From Adiantum capillus-veneris (Eukaryota; Streptophyta; Polypodiopsida; Polypodiales; Pteridaceae): a DNA stretch of 64,000 bases. The notes beneath the pieces were generated by a model. That model was not told the DNA's origin and did no database searches. It worked only from the letters and a program-made list of their open reading frames with translations. Of the stretch, positions 1 to 13,731 are shown piece after piece. Numbering within the stretch: the first letter of the stretch is position 1; the number at the start of each line of letters is the position of its first letter. The position numbers and the translations under genes were made by a program. Location: NCBI GenBank assembly GCA_014529385.2, contig CM043958.1:151514793-151578792 (forward strand). The letters are read 5' to 3'.

Positions 1-102
1 TCTCTCTCTCTCTCTCTCTCTCTCTGTGAGTGGATCACGACGCGCAGGCCAAAAATGGAGAAGAGAATATAGCCTCTCGTGTGCCGTGCACCAATTCTTG
101 AA

Positions 103-176
<74 letters not shown>

Positions 177-260
177 TGTGGATCACGGCGCACAGGCTCA
201 ATATTGAGACGGGATAATAGCCTTTTGCATGTCGTGCTCCACTTCTTGTATCCACTTTTT
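1..260. repeat. Tandem unit containing (TC)n microsatellites
   Basis: A (TC)n tract occupies 1-25 and another 106-173. The spacer at 26-105 and the sequence at 174-260 are diverged copies of each other: both read GTGGATCACG, then a CAGG block, then a variant of ATAGCCT, then CTTG-AATCC or CTTGTATCC. The unit is therefore about 150 bp of unique sequence plus TC tract, repeated at least twice. Any reading frame here merely translates the TC repeat. Confidence 0.8.
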
Positions 261-314
261 GCAGTTTCTTTTGGGGTGGTCATAAGTTTGACTTGCTCTC
301 CTGCATTTTTAATG

Positions 315-716
315 CTCGTCAATGAAAAGCTCACTTTCCTCGTACATGATTTTTCTAAAGAGTTTCTAAATGATGCTATTGTTTTAACAAAACAAAGTGG
401 TGGGAATCAAGAAGAATTAGACTTGTCTAATTTTCTAAATAGATTCCAAGACGCATTTATCGATGACTTCCCTATGGAGTTACCTCCAAAACAAGAGGGT
501 GATGACCATATGATAGAGCTTCTACCTCCTTATAGAGCTTCTCAAGCTCAAAAAGAGGAGATTATGAGGCAATTGCATGAGATGGTAGACAAGGGGATGG
601 TGAGGCCTAGCTTCTCTCCCTTTTGTTCTCCAGTCCTTTTAGTGCAAAAGAAAGATGGTACATATTGCATGTGTGTGGACTATCAAGCACTAAATTGTAT
701 CACTATCAAGCACTAA
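315..716 (+). pseudogene. Ty3/gypsy pol fragment: protease-RT linker and RT N-terminus
   Basis: The frame gives a linker rich in E and L, then the classic gypsy start of reverse transcriptase: PPYRASQAQKEEIMRQLHEM followed by PSFSPFCSPVLLVQKKDG and CVDYQALN. In the family this segment precedes the RT fingers and palm. The reading frame ends at 714-716 because a 23-bp tandem duplication shifts it. The sequence is related to the linker/RT start of the minus-strand gypsy element near 31.3-31.6 kb. Only the first ~60 residues of the RT domain remain, so this is a dead fragment. Confidence 0.85.
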
Positions 717-726
717 ATTGTATCAC
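681..726. repeat. 23-bp perfect tandem duplication
   Basis: Two identical 23-bp units (681-703 and 704-726), each starting TATCAAGCACTAAATTG. The length is not a multiple of three, so the duplication frameshifts the RT fragment it lies in. Confidence 0.95.
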
Positions 727-840
727 TATCAAAAATAGATTTCTTGTACCGCGGGTAGAAGATTGATTTGATAAGCTCTACATGAGCTACAAAGCTTTAT
801 TGATATGTGTGCATACTATTATTAAAGTATCAAGCTATTG

Positions 841-1890
841 TTGTGGTTTGAAGAAGAATGGGAGGTTGTAGGTATGTGTGGATTACCAGAAGCTCAACAC
901 TCAAACCATTAAGGATCCATTCCCACTCCCGTTCACTAATATGTTATTGGATGAGATTGCCATGAAATATATAGCTTTATGGATGGTTATATTGGCTACA
1001 ATCAGTTAAAGAATGCACTAAAACAATGTTCATCACTGAATGGGGAGCATTTATGTACTTGGTGATGCCATTTGGAATATGCAATGCTCTAGCAACCTTT
1101 TAGCAATGCATGATGGAGATCTTTAGTGAGTTTTTGTGCAACTTCTTGGTTATTTTTATAGCTAACTTTATGATCTTCTCAATAGAGACAATGCATCTAT
1201 TATTTTTGAAATTGTTTTTTGAGAGATGCAATGAACAAAGAATTTATCTCAATTTGTTCAAGTTGGTATTAATGGTATGGAAAGGCCAAGTTCTAGAACA
1301 CATTATCTCTAGAAATAGTATTGAAATGGAAGAGGATAGAGTGAAGTGTGTTTTAGCAAGCGTGAGGATTGACCAATGTATTTGAACCGAGTTCATTTTT
1401 GGGGTACATCAATTTCTACAAAAGATTTATTCATATGTTTGCAGTGAAAGCACTTCCTCTATATGAGTTAACTCAGAAGGGGAAGAAGTTTGTATGGACC
1501 CAAGAATGTCAAGCTAGTTTTTAGTGCTTAAGAAGGTGAACAATAGGAAACCAATACTTTGCTAGCCAGACTGGGACGTGATTTTTTATGTTCATGTAGA
1601 TACGCCTGGTATGGAGATGGAAGTTAAACTAGCCAAGCTTGATGGCAAGACTGACTACCCAAACTACTTTTCCAGTTGTTGGTTCATCACAAGTGAACAC
1701 GGGTATTCCTCCATAGAGCATGAAGCACTAGGAATGGTTCTCAATGCTACAAAGTTCAGACACTATCTACTAGGCAAGTTGTTTCACTTCTAAGGAAGAC
1801 TGATTAGATGGATGATGTTCCTGATGGAGTTTGAATTCAAGGTATTCCACAATTTGGGAAAAACTCACTGTGGTGTAGACTTTTTGTCCG
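841..1890 (+). pseudogene. Decayed Ty3/gypsy RT and RNase H
   Basis: Translated across several frames, the stretch reads as RT (KKNGRL, VCVDYQKLNTQTIKDPFPLP, then a region close to TEWGAFMYLVMPFGICNA) followed by the connection domain (FLGYINFYKRFIHMF, LTQKGKKFVW) and RNase H-like sequence (SIEHEALGMVLNATKFRHYL at about 1710-1770). The YxDD region is degenerate. Stops and frameshifts occur every 50-150 bp, so this is an old copy. It follows directly on the preceding RT start in the same orientation but overlaps it in content (a second CVDY motif), so it comes from a different copy. Confidence 0.85.
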
Positions 1891-2106
1891 AAAGCACTGA
1901 AGGATACTCAAAGATTTCATTAAGGGATGAGCCAGTAGACGTTGATTTATTCCAACGTTTAGTACTTGAAGGACCAAATTTGGAATGGTAGGACATCTAT
2001 AATTTTCTTCAGTTCAAAGAATTTCTAGAGGATGGGTCCCCAAGCGAACAAAAAGTCATTGATAATAAAGAGTTTTAAGTTTACTATCATTGGATGATCT
2101 CTATAC

Positions 2107-3290
2107 ATGCTAGGTATTGATAAGGTACTTTGGAGATGTGTGCCTATGAAAATAAGAATGCAAGTTATCACAAAGGCTCAAAGTGGGGATGCGGGTGGGC
2201 ACTTTTCCATTGATACTACTTACAAGAAAATCCTACAAGCACACCTTTGGTGGCAAAGCATGATGGCCAATGGGAGAACCTTTTGCAAGGCCTGTGATAT
2301 TTGTCAGAATATGGGAAGATAAAAAATAGGTGACATGATACCTAATATTCCACCATTGGGAGTATTCATGAAATGGAGACTAGACTTCATGGGTCCATTC
2401 AAAAAGGCCATTCCTTAAAAGAACAAATACATTATAACGACTACTTTCTATGTGATCAAATGGGTTGAAGACAAGGTGTTGCCTGATAACACTACAAAAT
2501 CAACAACAATATTTTTGTATGAAAACATCATTTGCTGATTTGGATGTCCCCTTGAAATAGTCCCAGATTAGGGCACACATTTCATGAATGAGACAATTCA
2601 GGTAGTACTGACTGAGATATTTTTAGTTAAACACCACAAATCCACTCCATACTATCCTAGGTGCAATGGACATGCAAAAAGCAGTAAAAAATGATAAAGA
2701 CGATCCTATTGAAGATAGTTCAAAAAAAGCCACATCAGTGGGATGCAAAGCTTCAAATGGCAATATGGGCTTATAGAACTACTTGCAAGGTCATCACTAG
2801 AATGAAACTTTCTAGAATGGTCTATGGAATTATGGTAGTGGTACTGATGGAGTTTGCAATCCCAAGTCTCAGGTTAGCAGTAACAAAATGATAAAGACGA
2901 TTCTAATGAAGATAGTTCAAAAAAAGCCACATCAGTGGGATGCAAAGCTTCAAATGGCAATATGGGCTTATAGAACTACTTGCAAGGTCATCACTAGAAT
3001 GACACTTTCTAGAATGGTCTATGGAATTATGGCAATGGTACTGATGGAGTTTGCAATCCCAAGTCTCAGGTTAGCAATTGCGCATGGCATGGTCTTCAAC
3101 GCAAATTTAAAGCAACAACTAGATGAGTTGCTCCAACTAGATGAGATCAGGTAGTGAGCCATGCTGGAACAAGAGGTGGTTCAACAGTGGAAGGAAGCCT
3201 ATGCAAGAGAATTGTCATACAATAGCCTATGCAAGATCTATGAGAGCCTAGAAAATTCTTATGATGGACCTAAAAAAGCAAAGCAAAATG
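2107..3290 (+). pseudogene. Decayed Ty3/gypsy integrase
   Basis: A zinc-finger-like segment (AHLWWQSMMANGRTFCKACD, CxxC) lies at about 2240-2310. The core follows: LDFMGP (first acidic residue), IVPD-stop-GTHF (second), and TPYYPRCNGHAKS, where family members carry a catalytic Glu in NGxxE and this copy has Lys. The C-terminal WAYRTT segment follows and is present twice because of a 197-bp tandem duplication. Further on, a helical QEVVQQWKEAYAREL segment resembles the integrase tail. The missing Glu and many stops make it non-functional. Confidence 0.8.
2691..3084. repeat. 197-bp tandem duplication inside integrase
   Basis: Units 2691-2887 and 2888-3084 differ at only a handful of positions. 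Each encodes the integrase WAYRTT segment. The unit is two bases short of a codon multiple, so the second copy is out of frame with the first. Confidence 0.95.
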
Positions 3291-3299
3291 ACTTAGCTC

Positions 3300-4715
3300 C
3301 CTCTTCTAAGTGAAGCACCAAAACTAGCATACATAGCTACTAATCTAACCTTGGAAGAAAAGGAATTTTTAATTAAAACTTTGATGGTATATAGGGATGT
3401 ATCTACTTGGTCATGCAAGAATTTGAAATGGGTAGATCCTAAGATCTATTAGCATACTATACCCATGACAGAGGACACAAAATGGATGCAAAAAAGACCA
3501 TACACAAACAATGAAACCTTTGCTAGCAAGATTAAAGAGGAGATAGATAAACTAAGGGAAGCAGAGTTCATTTATGTAATTGAACACATAGATTAGGTAC
3601 CATCAATTGTGGTACTGCCCAAGAAGAATGGAAAAATGATATTACATGTAAATCTAAAACGAGTGAACACAACAACCATAAGAGACAGCTATCCCCTACA
3701 TATATGAGAAACAAGTAACAAGAAATGAGGCTTATAGTTTCTCGGATGGATTCTTAGGATACAACCAATTCACTATACTCCCTCTCATGATCAAAATAAG
3801 ATAGCCTTTGCTAGGGAATGGGAAATTTTTGCTTGTCTTGTCATGCCTTTTTGGATTGACCAATGCCCTAGCCACTTTCCAAAGGTTGATGAGTCATACC
3901 TTTAGAGAATAGTTGTGGATATTCTTAAAAGTGTACATGGATGAAATTTGTGTTCATTATTCCTTGCAAGAGGATGATTTTGAGCATCTCAAAAATTCTT
4001 TTGGGAAGTGTTGTTTTGTATAAGATTTGCTTAAATCTTGAAAAATATGTTTTTATGGTGTAGTGTCAAAAAAAGAGATATCCATCGATATAAAAAAATC
4101 AAGGCCATGTTGAATTGGCTAGAACAACTACAGTAAGAGAAGTACAATCATTCATGGGACATTGCAGGTTTTATCACCAATTTATATATAGGTATGCGAC
4201 TAAAAAATTCTTTAGTCTTTGGACCTATTTTAAAGGTACTAGACTAGATAGAACAAAAGACTCCATGTTCATGTAGATAGCCTCAAATTTTTCCATTGGA
4301 TGCATACTAGCACAACCATGTGAGGGAACTATGGATTTTCTAGTAGATAGCTTAGTACATTCAAAAAGAATTATACGACCATCAAAAGACATGGATTAGA
4401 CATGATATATGCTGTGAAGAGATTTAGGCATTTCTTCTAGCAAATAAGTTCACATTTTTTGTGGATCACCAAGCCCTTCTTTATCTAGTAATTAAGCCCT
4501 ACAACACGGAATGGAATTTTAGATGGTTCATCATTTTACGCAAATTTGACTTTATTGCTATTGTCAAGAAAGAAACAACTCATGCGAGAGCTGACCATTT
4601 ATATCAAGTGTCATATCGCGGGTAAGAAACCAATAGGGGTTGATGATGATTTACTAGATTCCTATTTATTCTTAGTCAAGATGATCCCTAGATATTTGGA
4701 GCAGATAATGTAGAT
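3300..4715 (+). pseudogene. Second decayed Ty3/gypsy RT-RNase H unit
   Basis: After the integrase remnant a new RT begins. A linker (SEAPKLAYIATNLTLEEKEF) leads into TKWMQKRPYTNNETFASKIK, then VPSIVVLPKKNGKMILHVNL and VNTTTIRDSYPL. Palm-like pieces follow (FGLTNALATFQRLMSHTFRE, VYMDEICVHY, where YMDE replaces YxDD). RNase H residues can be followed to about 4.6 kb (TIKRHGLDMIYAVKRFRHFF). The order RT-RH-IN-RT-RH on one strand means that two decayed elements lie head to tail. The catalytic second Asp reads Glu and frames are broken throughout. Confidence 0.75.
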
Positions 4716-4722
4716 GGTGGGA

Positions 4723-5229
4723 ATGGGCCTTTACACATGTGCTTGTACATAAGATCAAATAGTTACCAGTAGTAGTTATTGTAGTAATTACCCCAATATG
4801 GGCAGCTATAAATAGAACTTGATACTCTCAATTTTAGGACCGTTTGACATTACTAGTGAGTCTCGAGTCATTCTACTTATCAAGCTTCTACTTTGCTTGT
4901 CATTTAGCTATGTTGTATCAACACTTCTATACTTTCCTTCATTATTTGAATACACTAGCTCCAACACTTTGCATCTTGTATGTGCCTTTGTACTCTTATT
5001 TCAATTCATATCTGATGTCTTATGCTTGTCTGAAGTATAAATTCGATTCTCCATCTAAAGACATCTAACTATACTTTCCTTCATTATCTAAATACACCAA
5101 TTCTAGCACTTTGCATCCAGTATATATGTGTCTTTGTGCGTTTACTTTAGTTCATATCTAATTTCATATGCTTGTTTGAAGTCTAAATGTGTCCATCTGA
5201 TTTGACATGTGCATCTAAATTTCCAACTT
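4723..5229. other. Non-coding stretch with TATA-like site and 142-bp tandem pair
   Basis: No coding signal. TATAAATA lies at 4807-4814. Two diverged ~142-bp direct repeats sit at 4927-5068 and 5069-5220 (both begin CTATACTTTCCTTCATTAT and end CATCTAA). The stretch lies between a pol remnant and a gag/protease remnant on the same strand, so it could be a decayed LTR or leader. I could not find a PBS or PPT to prove it. Confidence 0.5.
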
Positions 5230-6600
5230 GGAATAGGTGTCATAAATGAACAGCTCATTCCATTTTGGCGATCTTAAGCTCTTGACATGAACCCATCTCC
5301 TAGTTGGAATTTGGAGTTCCTAAACATTTGCAATGCCACCCAAACATACATCAAACCTACTATAGCCTTTGTTGAGGAACAAGTCCATATCAACACCATG
5401 GTTGAAGGATTGGAGTAGGGCTTTGATGTGGCCCTAGATTTTAGAATGAGGAGATGGATGCCAACCTTGATCATAGAGATACTAAAGGGCTTGGGGGCTA
5501 TCAACACTCTTCTCATTCAAGGAGGAGGCATTGAGAGAGAATTGAAAGACACTCTTGTTTGCATGGGTCTCACAAATCAGATAAGAAAGGCAAAGTGAAG
5601 GTTTAGAACAATGCTAGTGATGGTAGTTGACAAAGCAAAGAACAATAGTTTGGAGGTCAGATAAGAGGAATGTCACAAAAATTTTAACTGAGATAGATGA
5701 TAAATATAATAACAAATGGGATGTTAATCTTGACCACTATAGTAAGCACAGGCACAAGGAATGAAAGTTTAACATAAGAAGAAATCTAGGCATAGGAAAT
5801 AGGAATCAGCTCCAAACATGGAGAATGACCAAAAAATTCCTTCCCAATGCTCAAAGGTGGAAAGAGAAATGATCTTGACGTACATATGCAAGCCTTTGAG
5901 CAATATGCTGAGCTGTAGGAAATCAACACAGATAAATGGGGGGAATACTTTCAGTAAACCCTAAAGGATGTTACTAAAAAATGATATTGCCATTTCCCAA
6001 CGTGCAAACTTTGCACATACAGTAAACTAAATAAGGAATTTCTTTTACAATATGTGACAATCATGGGGACAATGAAATTCAATAGGATCAAGCAAATCAA
6101 GTTATCTAGCATATAGCTGAATGAACCACCCTCAGAAAAAGAATGTGTGCTTGGTTCTTGAGAATGTCTAAAAGCAAGGAGATCAGGGAGCAAGGGGTAT
6201 CAACACCAACAAAGAATTTCAATGATCTAGTATAAAGAGCTCTAAAGTCGGAGCAACAAGCCAAGAAGGAGAGAGGTCACAAGGGAAGAAGAGACTTGAG
6301 TAACAGTGAGTCATCAATAGAGGATTCAAGTACTAACTCATGTTCAAGTTTATCTAAGAGTGAATAAAAAGATCAATTAAAGATAAGAAGAAAGGCTCTT
6401 GGACAAAGAAAATTAAAGCAATGTCAAAGGTCAGACCAATCATCGACAAGATCGAGACCTGGTGTATGGAATGCAAGTTGAAAGAACACAAGTTTGGATA
6501 AGTGTTGCTAGTGCACATACTACAAAGCATCCAATTGTTTATGAAACAATTTGAATGCATCATTTCAAGAAGGGCAAGGATATCTCTATGATAGCCTTGA
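5230..6600 (+). pseudogene. Decayed reading frame of unknown content, probably retroelement gag region
   Basis: An almost open + strand frame runs 5287-5610 with one internal stop (fragments NPSPSWNLEFLNICNATQTY and IEILKGLGAINTLLIQGGGI). I do not recognise it. From 5.6 to 6.6 kb the + strand is lysine- and glutamate-rich with many stops. The position just upstream of a zinc-knuckle remnant suggests a gag polyprotein region, but this is inferred from context only. Confidence 0.35.
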
Positions 6601-7170
6601 CAAAGCAAGAAGTAGAAAATTAGGATGGAATGTCAGGTGCTAGAGACAATGAGGCCAATACCATCAATGGACCAGGAAGAGGCAGATATTAGAACATGAC
6701 TGGTAGGGAGCCAGGGAGTGTTGATTTTGCAAAGAGAAATTTTATCTATTACACTTGTGTAAAATATGGACCCTTTGCAACCCAATGTCCTAAGAACAGA
6801 AAAACTAAGGTGTCCGAAGAAAAAGTAGTTGACCCAGTTTTGGTGCGTGTGATCACTAGGAGTGATGGAGAGGAAACAAAGTAGATTGAAGAGGCTCAAA
6901 GACGAGAGAATCAAAGGGCCATTTGGAAGGCCAAGGAGGTAGATGACAAGTAGGAGTAGAGGGCCTTGGCAGCCAAGAGCATGGAGGATCTCGCCAAGGA
7001 GATGCCAAAGCAGTCTAAGTGCTCGGAGGCCAGAACCATCCAAAGGCTTTTGCCAAAGGTTCTAGATGTACCAAGGAAGGAGCTCCCTGAAGATGGATAT
7101 GGTATATTAGACACTGGAAAGAAAGTTGAAGAACGAATGAAGGCTTTAGAGAAGTGCCTAGAATGAGAGG
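6600..7170 (+). pseudogene. Gag nucleocapsid remnant of a gypsy element
   Basis: The frame carries a damaged zinc knuckle at about 6751-6791 (YTCVKYGPFATQCPKN; intact knuckles are CX2CX4HX4C, here the second Cys reads Tyr and the His block is lost). A charged segment follows (MEDLAKEMPKQSKCSEART, ELPEDGYGILDTGKKVEERM). It lies upstream of a protease remnant in the same orientation, matching gag-protease order. Several stops interrupt it. Confidence 0.6.
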
Positions 7171-7761
7171 TTTGGCAAGGTAAGGCATTGATCAAGGCTG
7201 ATAAAATGGTTTTGGGGACGGAACATGTTTAGCAGCAATAATATGATTCACCAAAGGATACATCAGCCAAGAGATGTAGAAGGCCAAGAGAGGCATGTCA
7301 TTACAAAGATACTTACCTGGAGGGAAGATCCGCTAGAGTTCAAACAGTACCTTTAGGAATGAACAAGATGAAATCTATGTAAAGGTCTGTGAAAGGATTC
7401 ACAAGCTTACAATTGAATTGGATGCTATCAAACAAACCTTACCAAAGGTGACTAAGCTCATCAAAAATTAGAGGAAAAAGGCATCTAAAGATATGGACAT
7501 GGATCTATCTAGAATTAAGGATGACAAAGTGCTAGTCATTTAGATCAACTACAAGTATAGGAAACAATGGGAGCCATTGTCATGAGTGATAGTGGATGGA
7601 TGGGGCTAGAGTGAACATCCTGGGAGAGCACATAAGCCCTATTAAAAATTAGAATGGAAGATCAAAGAGTGGTCTAGGCTAGTGGATTAGTTGAGAACCT
7701 ATAGTTCAAAGTGGAAAAGAAGAAATTTAAGACCATCTTTCTAGTGTTGGATGTACAAGGA
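7171..7761 (+). pseudogene. Gypsy aspartic protease remnant, cut at 7761
   Basis: After about 390 bp of decayed linker, the + strand gives DGARVNILGEHISPIKN at about 7594-7645, the degenerate form of the DGG/DSG-x-VNIL active-site block of plant gypsy proteases. Next comes SGLG, KKKFKTIFLVLDVQG. Family members continue into LLGRPWL just after this point, but the sequence stops at 7761, where the terminus of the minus-strand element M1 begins. The truncation therefore marks an insertion or rearrangement breakpoint. Confidence 0.6.
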
Positions 7762-10566
<2,805 letters not shown>

Positions 10567-10585
10567 GAATGCCTCCCCCCTGCCT
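10567..10585 (-). promoter_or_regulatory. Candidate polypurine tract of M1
   Basis: On the minus strand AGGCAGGGGGGAGGC lies just before a possible LTR start. PPTs prime plus-strand synthesis at the edge of the 3' LTR. A 4-nt ATTC separates it from the TG, which is not ideal, so the call is tentative. Confidence 0.45.
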
Positions 10586-10899
10586 ATTTGGAGTCATCCT
10601 TTACGACAGGGTATCGCAAAGGGTATGTGTTGTGCTTGGGCAATTAAAAGTTGTGCCTATGCAGGCCTTGTAATGTAGCCCTATTATGCATACACAATCA
10701 ATGCATGGAAAAGATTTATGTTGTGCAAGATGTGGGTATAAGCAATTTGCTTATTGGCATTTGTTGGCGAGGCTTCCTATTCTAAGCAATGTAATGGTCT
10801 TTGAAGCTCCTGTATCGTTGCTTGATTGAAGCGACTTGCTCTCTTCTAACTGTACTGTAATCGTAGGAAGAATTGTAAGAATTCAAGCGGTGATGTACT

Positions 10900-11727
10900 G
10901 ACAGCAATTTTGTTGTTCTTCTTTGAGACCCATTTCTTTGCGATTACTGGCTCTTTTGTTGCTGGCTCTCGTTTGGGAACCCATACTTGCCCGTGCTTCA
11001 TTTGTGTTTGAAGAGACTTCTTTGGGATCCACCTTTTTGTTGTGTGAGTCAACAGTGGTCTTTGCTTCAGCCCTTGTACGCTTGGTTGGGGATGGGATTT
11101 AGGCTTTGAAAGTTGATACTATGGTTGTTTTGGAATCCAAATGAATTCCTGACTTTTTCGTGCTTGAATCAACTTCTTTGGAGCCCAAACCTGAGTTGTG
11201 AAAGCTTGCGATTTTGTGATATTCTTACCCGTTCGTGCACGCTTTCCTTGTTTTTGTTTTGGTTTTGGATCTTGTGATTTGTCATTAGAGATCTTTGTCT
11301 TCTTGATCCATATCTGTTTTTGGCCGATCTGGCTTTTTGGTATCCAGATTTGTCAAGCTTTTTGGCTTTGACTTGTTGTCCTGTTCTTTTGACCTGTCAT
11401 GGTTGTTGCTGAAGGGGTTGGTGATAGTGATGGCCTGAGTTGATGATAGGGGATGTCGTAAGATTCATCACTATCGCTACTATCCTCAGCAAGGTTAACT
11501 TCTTGTACTTTCCCTTGATTTTTTGGCTGGTAGTGGAAAGTTACTGTCTGTTTGCTCATGGGTGGTAGTTTCTTGGAGGACTTTTCTAGCCCATTGATTA
11601 GAGCATTGTTAGCTCGTTGCTCTGGTCGTACTCCTCCTAGATGAGTCTTTGCATCCTTATTAGGAGCCATGTATAAGGATGCTTGTGGTGGCTGTGTCTT
11701 CAACGAGGACTTTGGAATCCACTTTTG
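10900..11727 (-). pseudogene. W-x-P-K repeat domain of M1
   Basis: Reading the frame through two stops, eight related motifs occur over about 270 residues: QKWIPKS, QIWIPKS, QIWIKKT, QVWAPKK, FIWIPKQ, KRWIPKK, QVWVPKR and KKWVSKK. Each is a Trp followed by a small hydrophobic, Pro and Lys in a strongly basic, Gln-rich background. Single WVPK-like motifs are familiar in plant retroelement polyproteins, but a series of eight is not something I recognise. The basic charge would suit nucleic-acid binding (inference). It follows an acidic segment (KDEEDDESYD). Confidence 0.65.
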
Positions 11728-12120
11728 ATGCACTTTATATGTGTAGCGATGACATTGATTCCCAGGTCGTTGATCTTCTTGAAGCTCGAAGTGTTCTACA
11801 GAGTCATAGGACTCGTCGTCTTCTTCATCTTTTGATTCTCCACATTTATTTGTTTGCTCCTTATTTCGAGAGCTTGTTGATGTCTGGTTCTCTTTGTTTT
11901 CCTGGATTACACTCACTGCAAAATAAGGAACGACATCATAGCCATTTTCATCACAAAACTTTGTTGTGGGAGCATCCTCCACGGCGCACACGCCCAGAGT
12001 AGCCAAGATGTGTTCCCATCCAAAAGGCTCTAACTCTTCTTCAGGAAATGGTTCTGGGATATAGTCCATATCCTCTATAACACGCTCTAGACATTCCTCA
12101 CGTTTCAAGCTATCACATTG

Positions 12121-12771
12121 TCAAGCTCCATACATCCACAGTTCTTTAGGCTTACCTAACCAAGCTAGAGGTTCTGATCCTGCTACTGTGGCGGAATCAA
12201 ACTCCTCAATTGGTGTTCTCGTCACATCCCTATAGCTATGGTCCCTCAAGTTTATCTTTGTTATGGTTTCCATATGTCTCAGGTACATATGGTCATAACC
12301 CCAATCTTGGACCATTTTCAATTGTCGCATGAATGGTCTTCCCAGAATGATGTCATAGTTGTTCTTCTTGCCAAAGTCAACAACAGCAAAAGTTTGTTCA
12401 TATTCAATGCCACAAGAAGTAACAAGTACTTTTTCTAGCAGTCCTAGGGGCTTTTCCTTGTGTCCGTCTACAAGCTGCAGGGTCATTCGTGTGGATATCA
12501 AGGCAGGTTTTTCCCATTTTTTCCAAACCTCTTTGGTTGCAATGGCCACACCAGCTCCATTGTCAAGGATTGCCATGGTTTTTACACCATTGAATTCCAC
12601 AGGAAGGGTGGTGTTTCCCTCTTCTCCCTCGTAATACTCGCCTATCTTGTTTAATGGCACTGGCCTAGTATTTAGTTGAGGCATTTCAAGCTCTTTGATG
12701 CCTTCCTCAATTTGATTCATTGGGGTTTTTACACCAAATTTCTCTAGAAATTTACCCACATTAGCCCACAT
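12121..12771 (-). CDS. M1 retroviral-type aspartic protease segment
   Basis: The 216-residue open stretch has MAILDNGAGVAIATK at residues 66-80, matching the D-[ST]-G-A active-site block with Asn at the second position, and DIILGRPFM at 140-148, the C-terminal hydrophobic-GR block of gypsy proteases. The two blocks are about 70 residues apart, as in the family. Such proteases cut the gag polyprotein inside virus-like particles. The segment is bounded by TGA stops on both sides in a frame that otherwise continues, so in the intact element it was part of a longer polyprotein. Asn in place of Ser/Thr could weaken activity. Confidence 0.85.
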   Translation of the reverse strand: MWANVGKFLEKFGVKTPMNQIEEGIKELEMPQLNTRPVPLNKIGEYYEGEEGNTTLPVEFNGVKTMAILDNGAGVAIATKEVWKKWEKPALISTRMTLQLVDGHKEKPLGLLEKVLVTSCGIEYEQTFAVVDFGKKNNYDIILGRPFMRQLKMVQDWGYDHMYLRHMETITKINLRDHSYRDVTRTPIEEFDSATVAGSEPLAWLGKPKELWMYGA

Positions 12772-12783
12772 GTTTGGTATTAT

Positions 12784-13729
12784 TCAGAGCAACTCGGCTA
12801 ACATTATTGTACAGGTGATTGAGGCAGATAGAATATCTACTAGCCCCTTTGAATCGATGGCTTTGTTGGGAGATAGTCTCTGTGATGGGACTGCAACCAC
12901 ATCTGACTTGGTCTCGTACTCTCCCATGTAGGACGGTAGTGTTCTTAGCGAATGGGGTTGACTATCCATAGATTGTACAGATCCTTTGTCGCCCCAATAT
13001 GATCGCACGTCTAGATTCATTTGAGATCCAGTCTCAAATTCCTCTATTGGTGGTAGAAACACTTCTCGTTCATCACCAGTCTTGTCTACTCGTCTTCTTG
13101 GGTCATCGGCTTCATTGGCCTCTCTGACTTGTTTCCACAATTCGTCAAGACCATTACAATCCTCAGGTATAGCTTGGTGAAATCCCTCGGAAGAGTTATC
13201 CGTGGTATTCAGTACTATCCTTGGTTCTAATGTTGGGTCTTTGAGGTTTGGTATGTGCTCATGACTAGAATCTGGCTCTTTTAGTTCCTGGTTTGGTGGG
13301 ATTACTTGTGTAGGCATGACACGGATCACATCCTCAGGTTTTGCAACTGGTGGTTCTAGTAAAGCTTGGGCTGTTTGAATCATTTTCTGGCACATTTCAA
13401 ACCTTTGCTTTTCTAGTTCCGCATCGGGATATGTCATCCACCTGTGTTCTTGGGTTTGGTTGTTTTTGAGCCTTTCATCATAGGCTTTCAAGAGGGCATC
13501 TAATGTCTCATTAACCTTCTCTGCCAACACAGATCCTCCTGAACTAGCACTTCTCGGTTTCTCATCAGTGGATGGTTCTTCTAGAGGTTTAACCATCTGT
13601 GTAAGAGAAGGTGCCTCCTTTTCCTCATGTTGTTTTATCTTCTCCTCAGCTTCGGTAAGCTTCTTAGCTATGGATTTTTGCTCTCGTTCCCTGCGTGCTT
13701 TCCTCCTAGTCTTTCTAGCTTTCCAACTA
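12784..13729 (-). pseudogene. M1 central linker with basic coiled coil
   Basis: The frame opens after a TGA near 13729 with a very basic segment (KARKTRRKARREREQKSIAK) and a likely coiled coil (TEAEEKIKQHEEKEAPS). It continues as a 270-residue acidic/Pro-rich region (residues VDKTGDEREVFLPPIEEFET and MNLDVRSYWGDKGSVQSMDS) and ends at TGA before the protease. I recognise no enzyme domain. By position it links nucleocapsid and protease. Confidence 0.55.
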
Positions 13730-13731
13730 TT

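Noticed and set aside
35-334. 99-residue minus-strand frame and matching + frame over the first 330 bp
   Set aside because: Most of it is a translated (TC)n/(GA)n tract; no protein signal.
11679-12002. Open + strand frame opposite the M1 second ORF
   Set aside because: Antisense shadow of a coherent minus-strand polyprotein frame.
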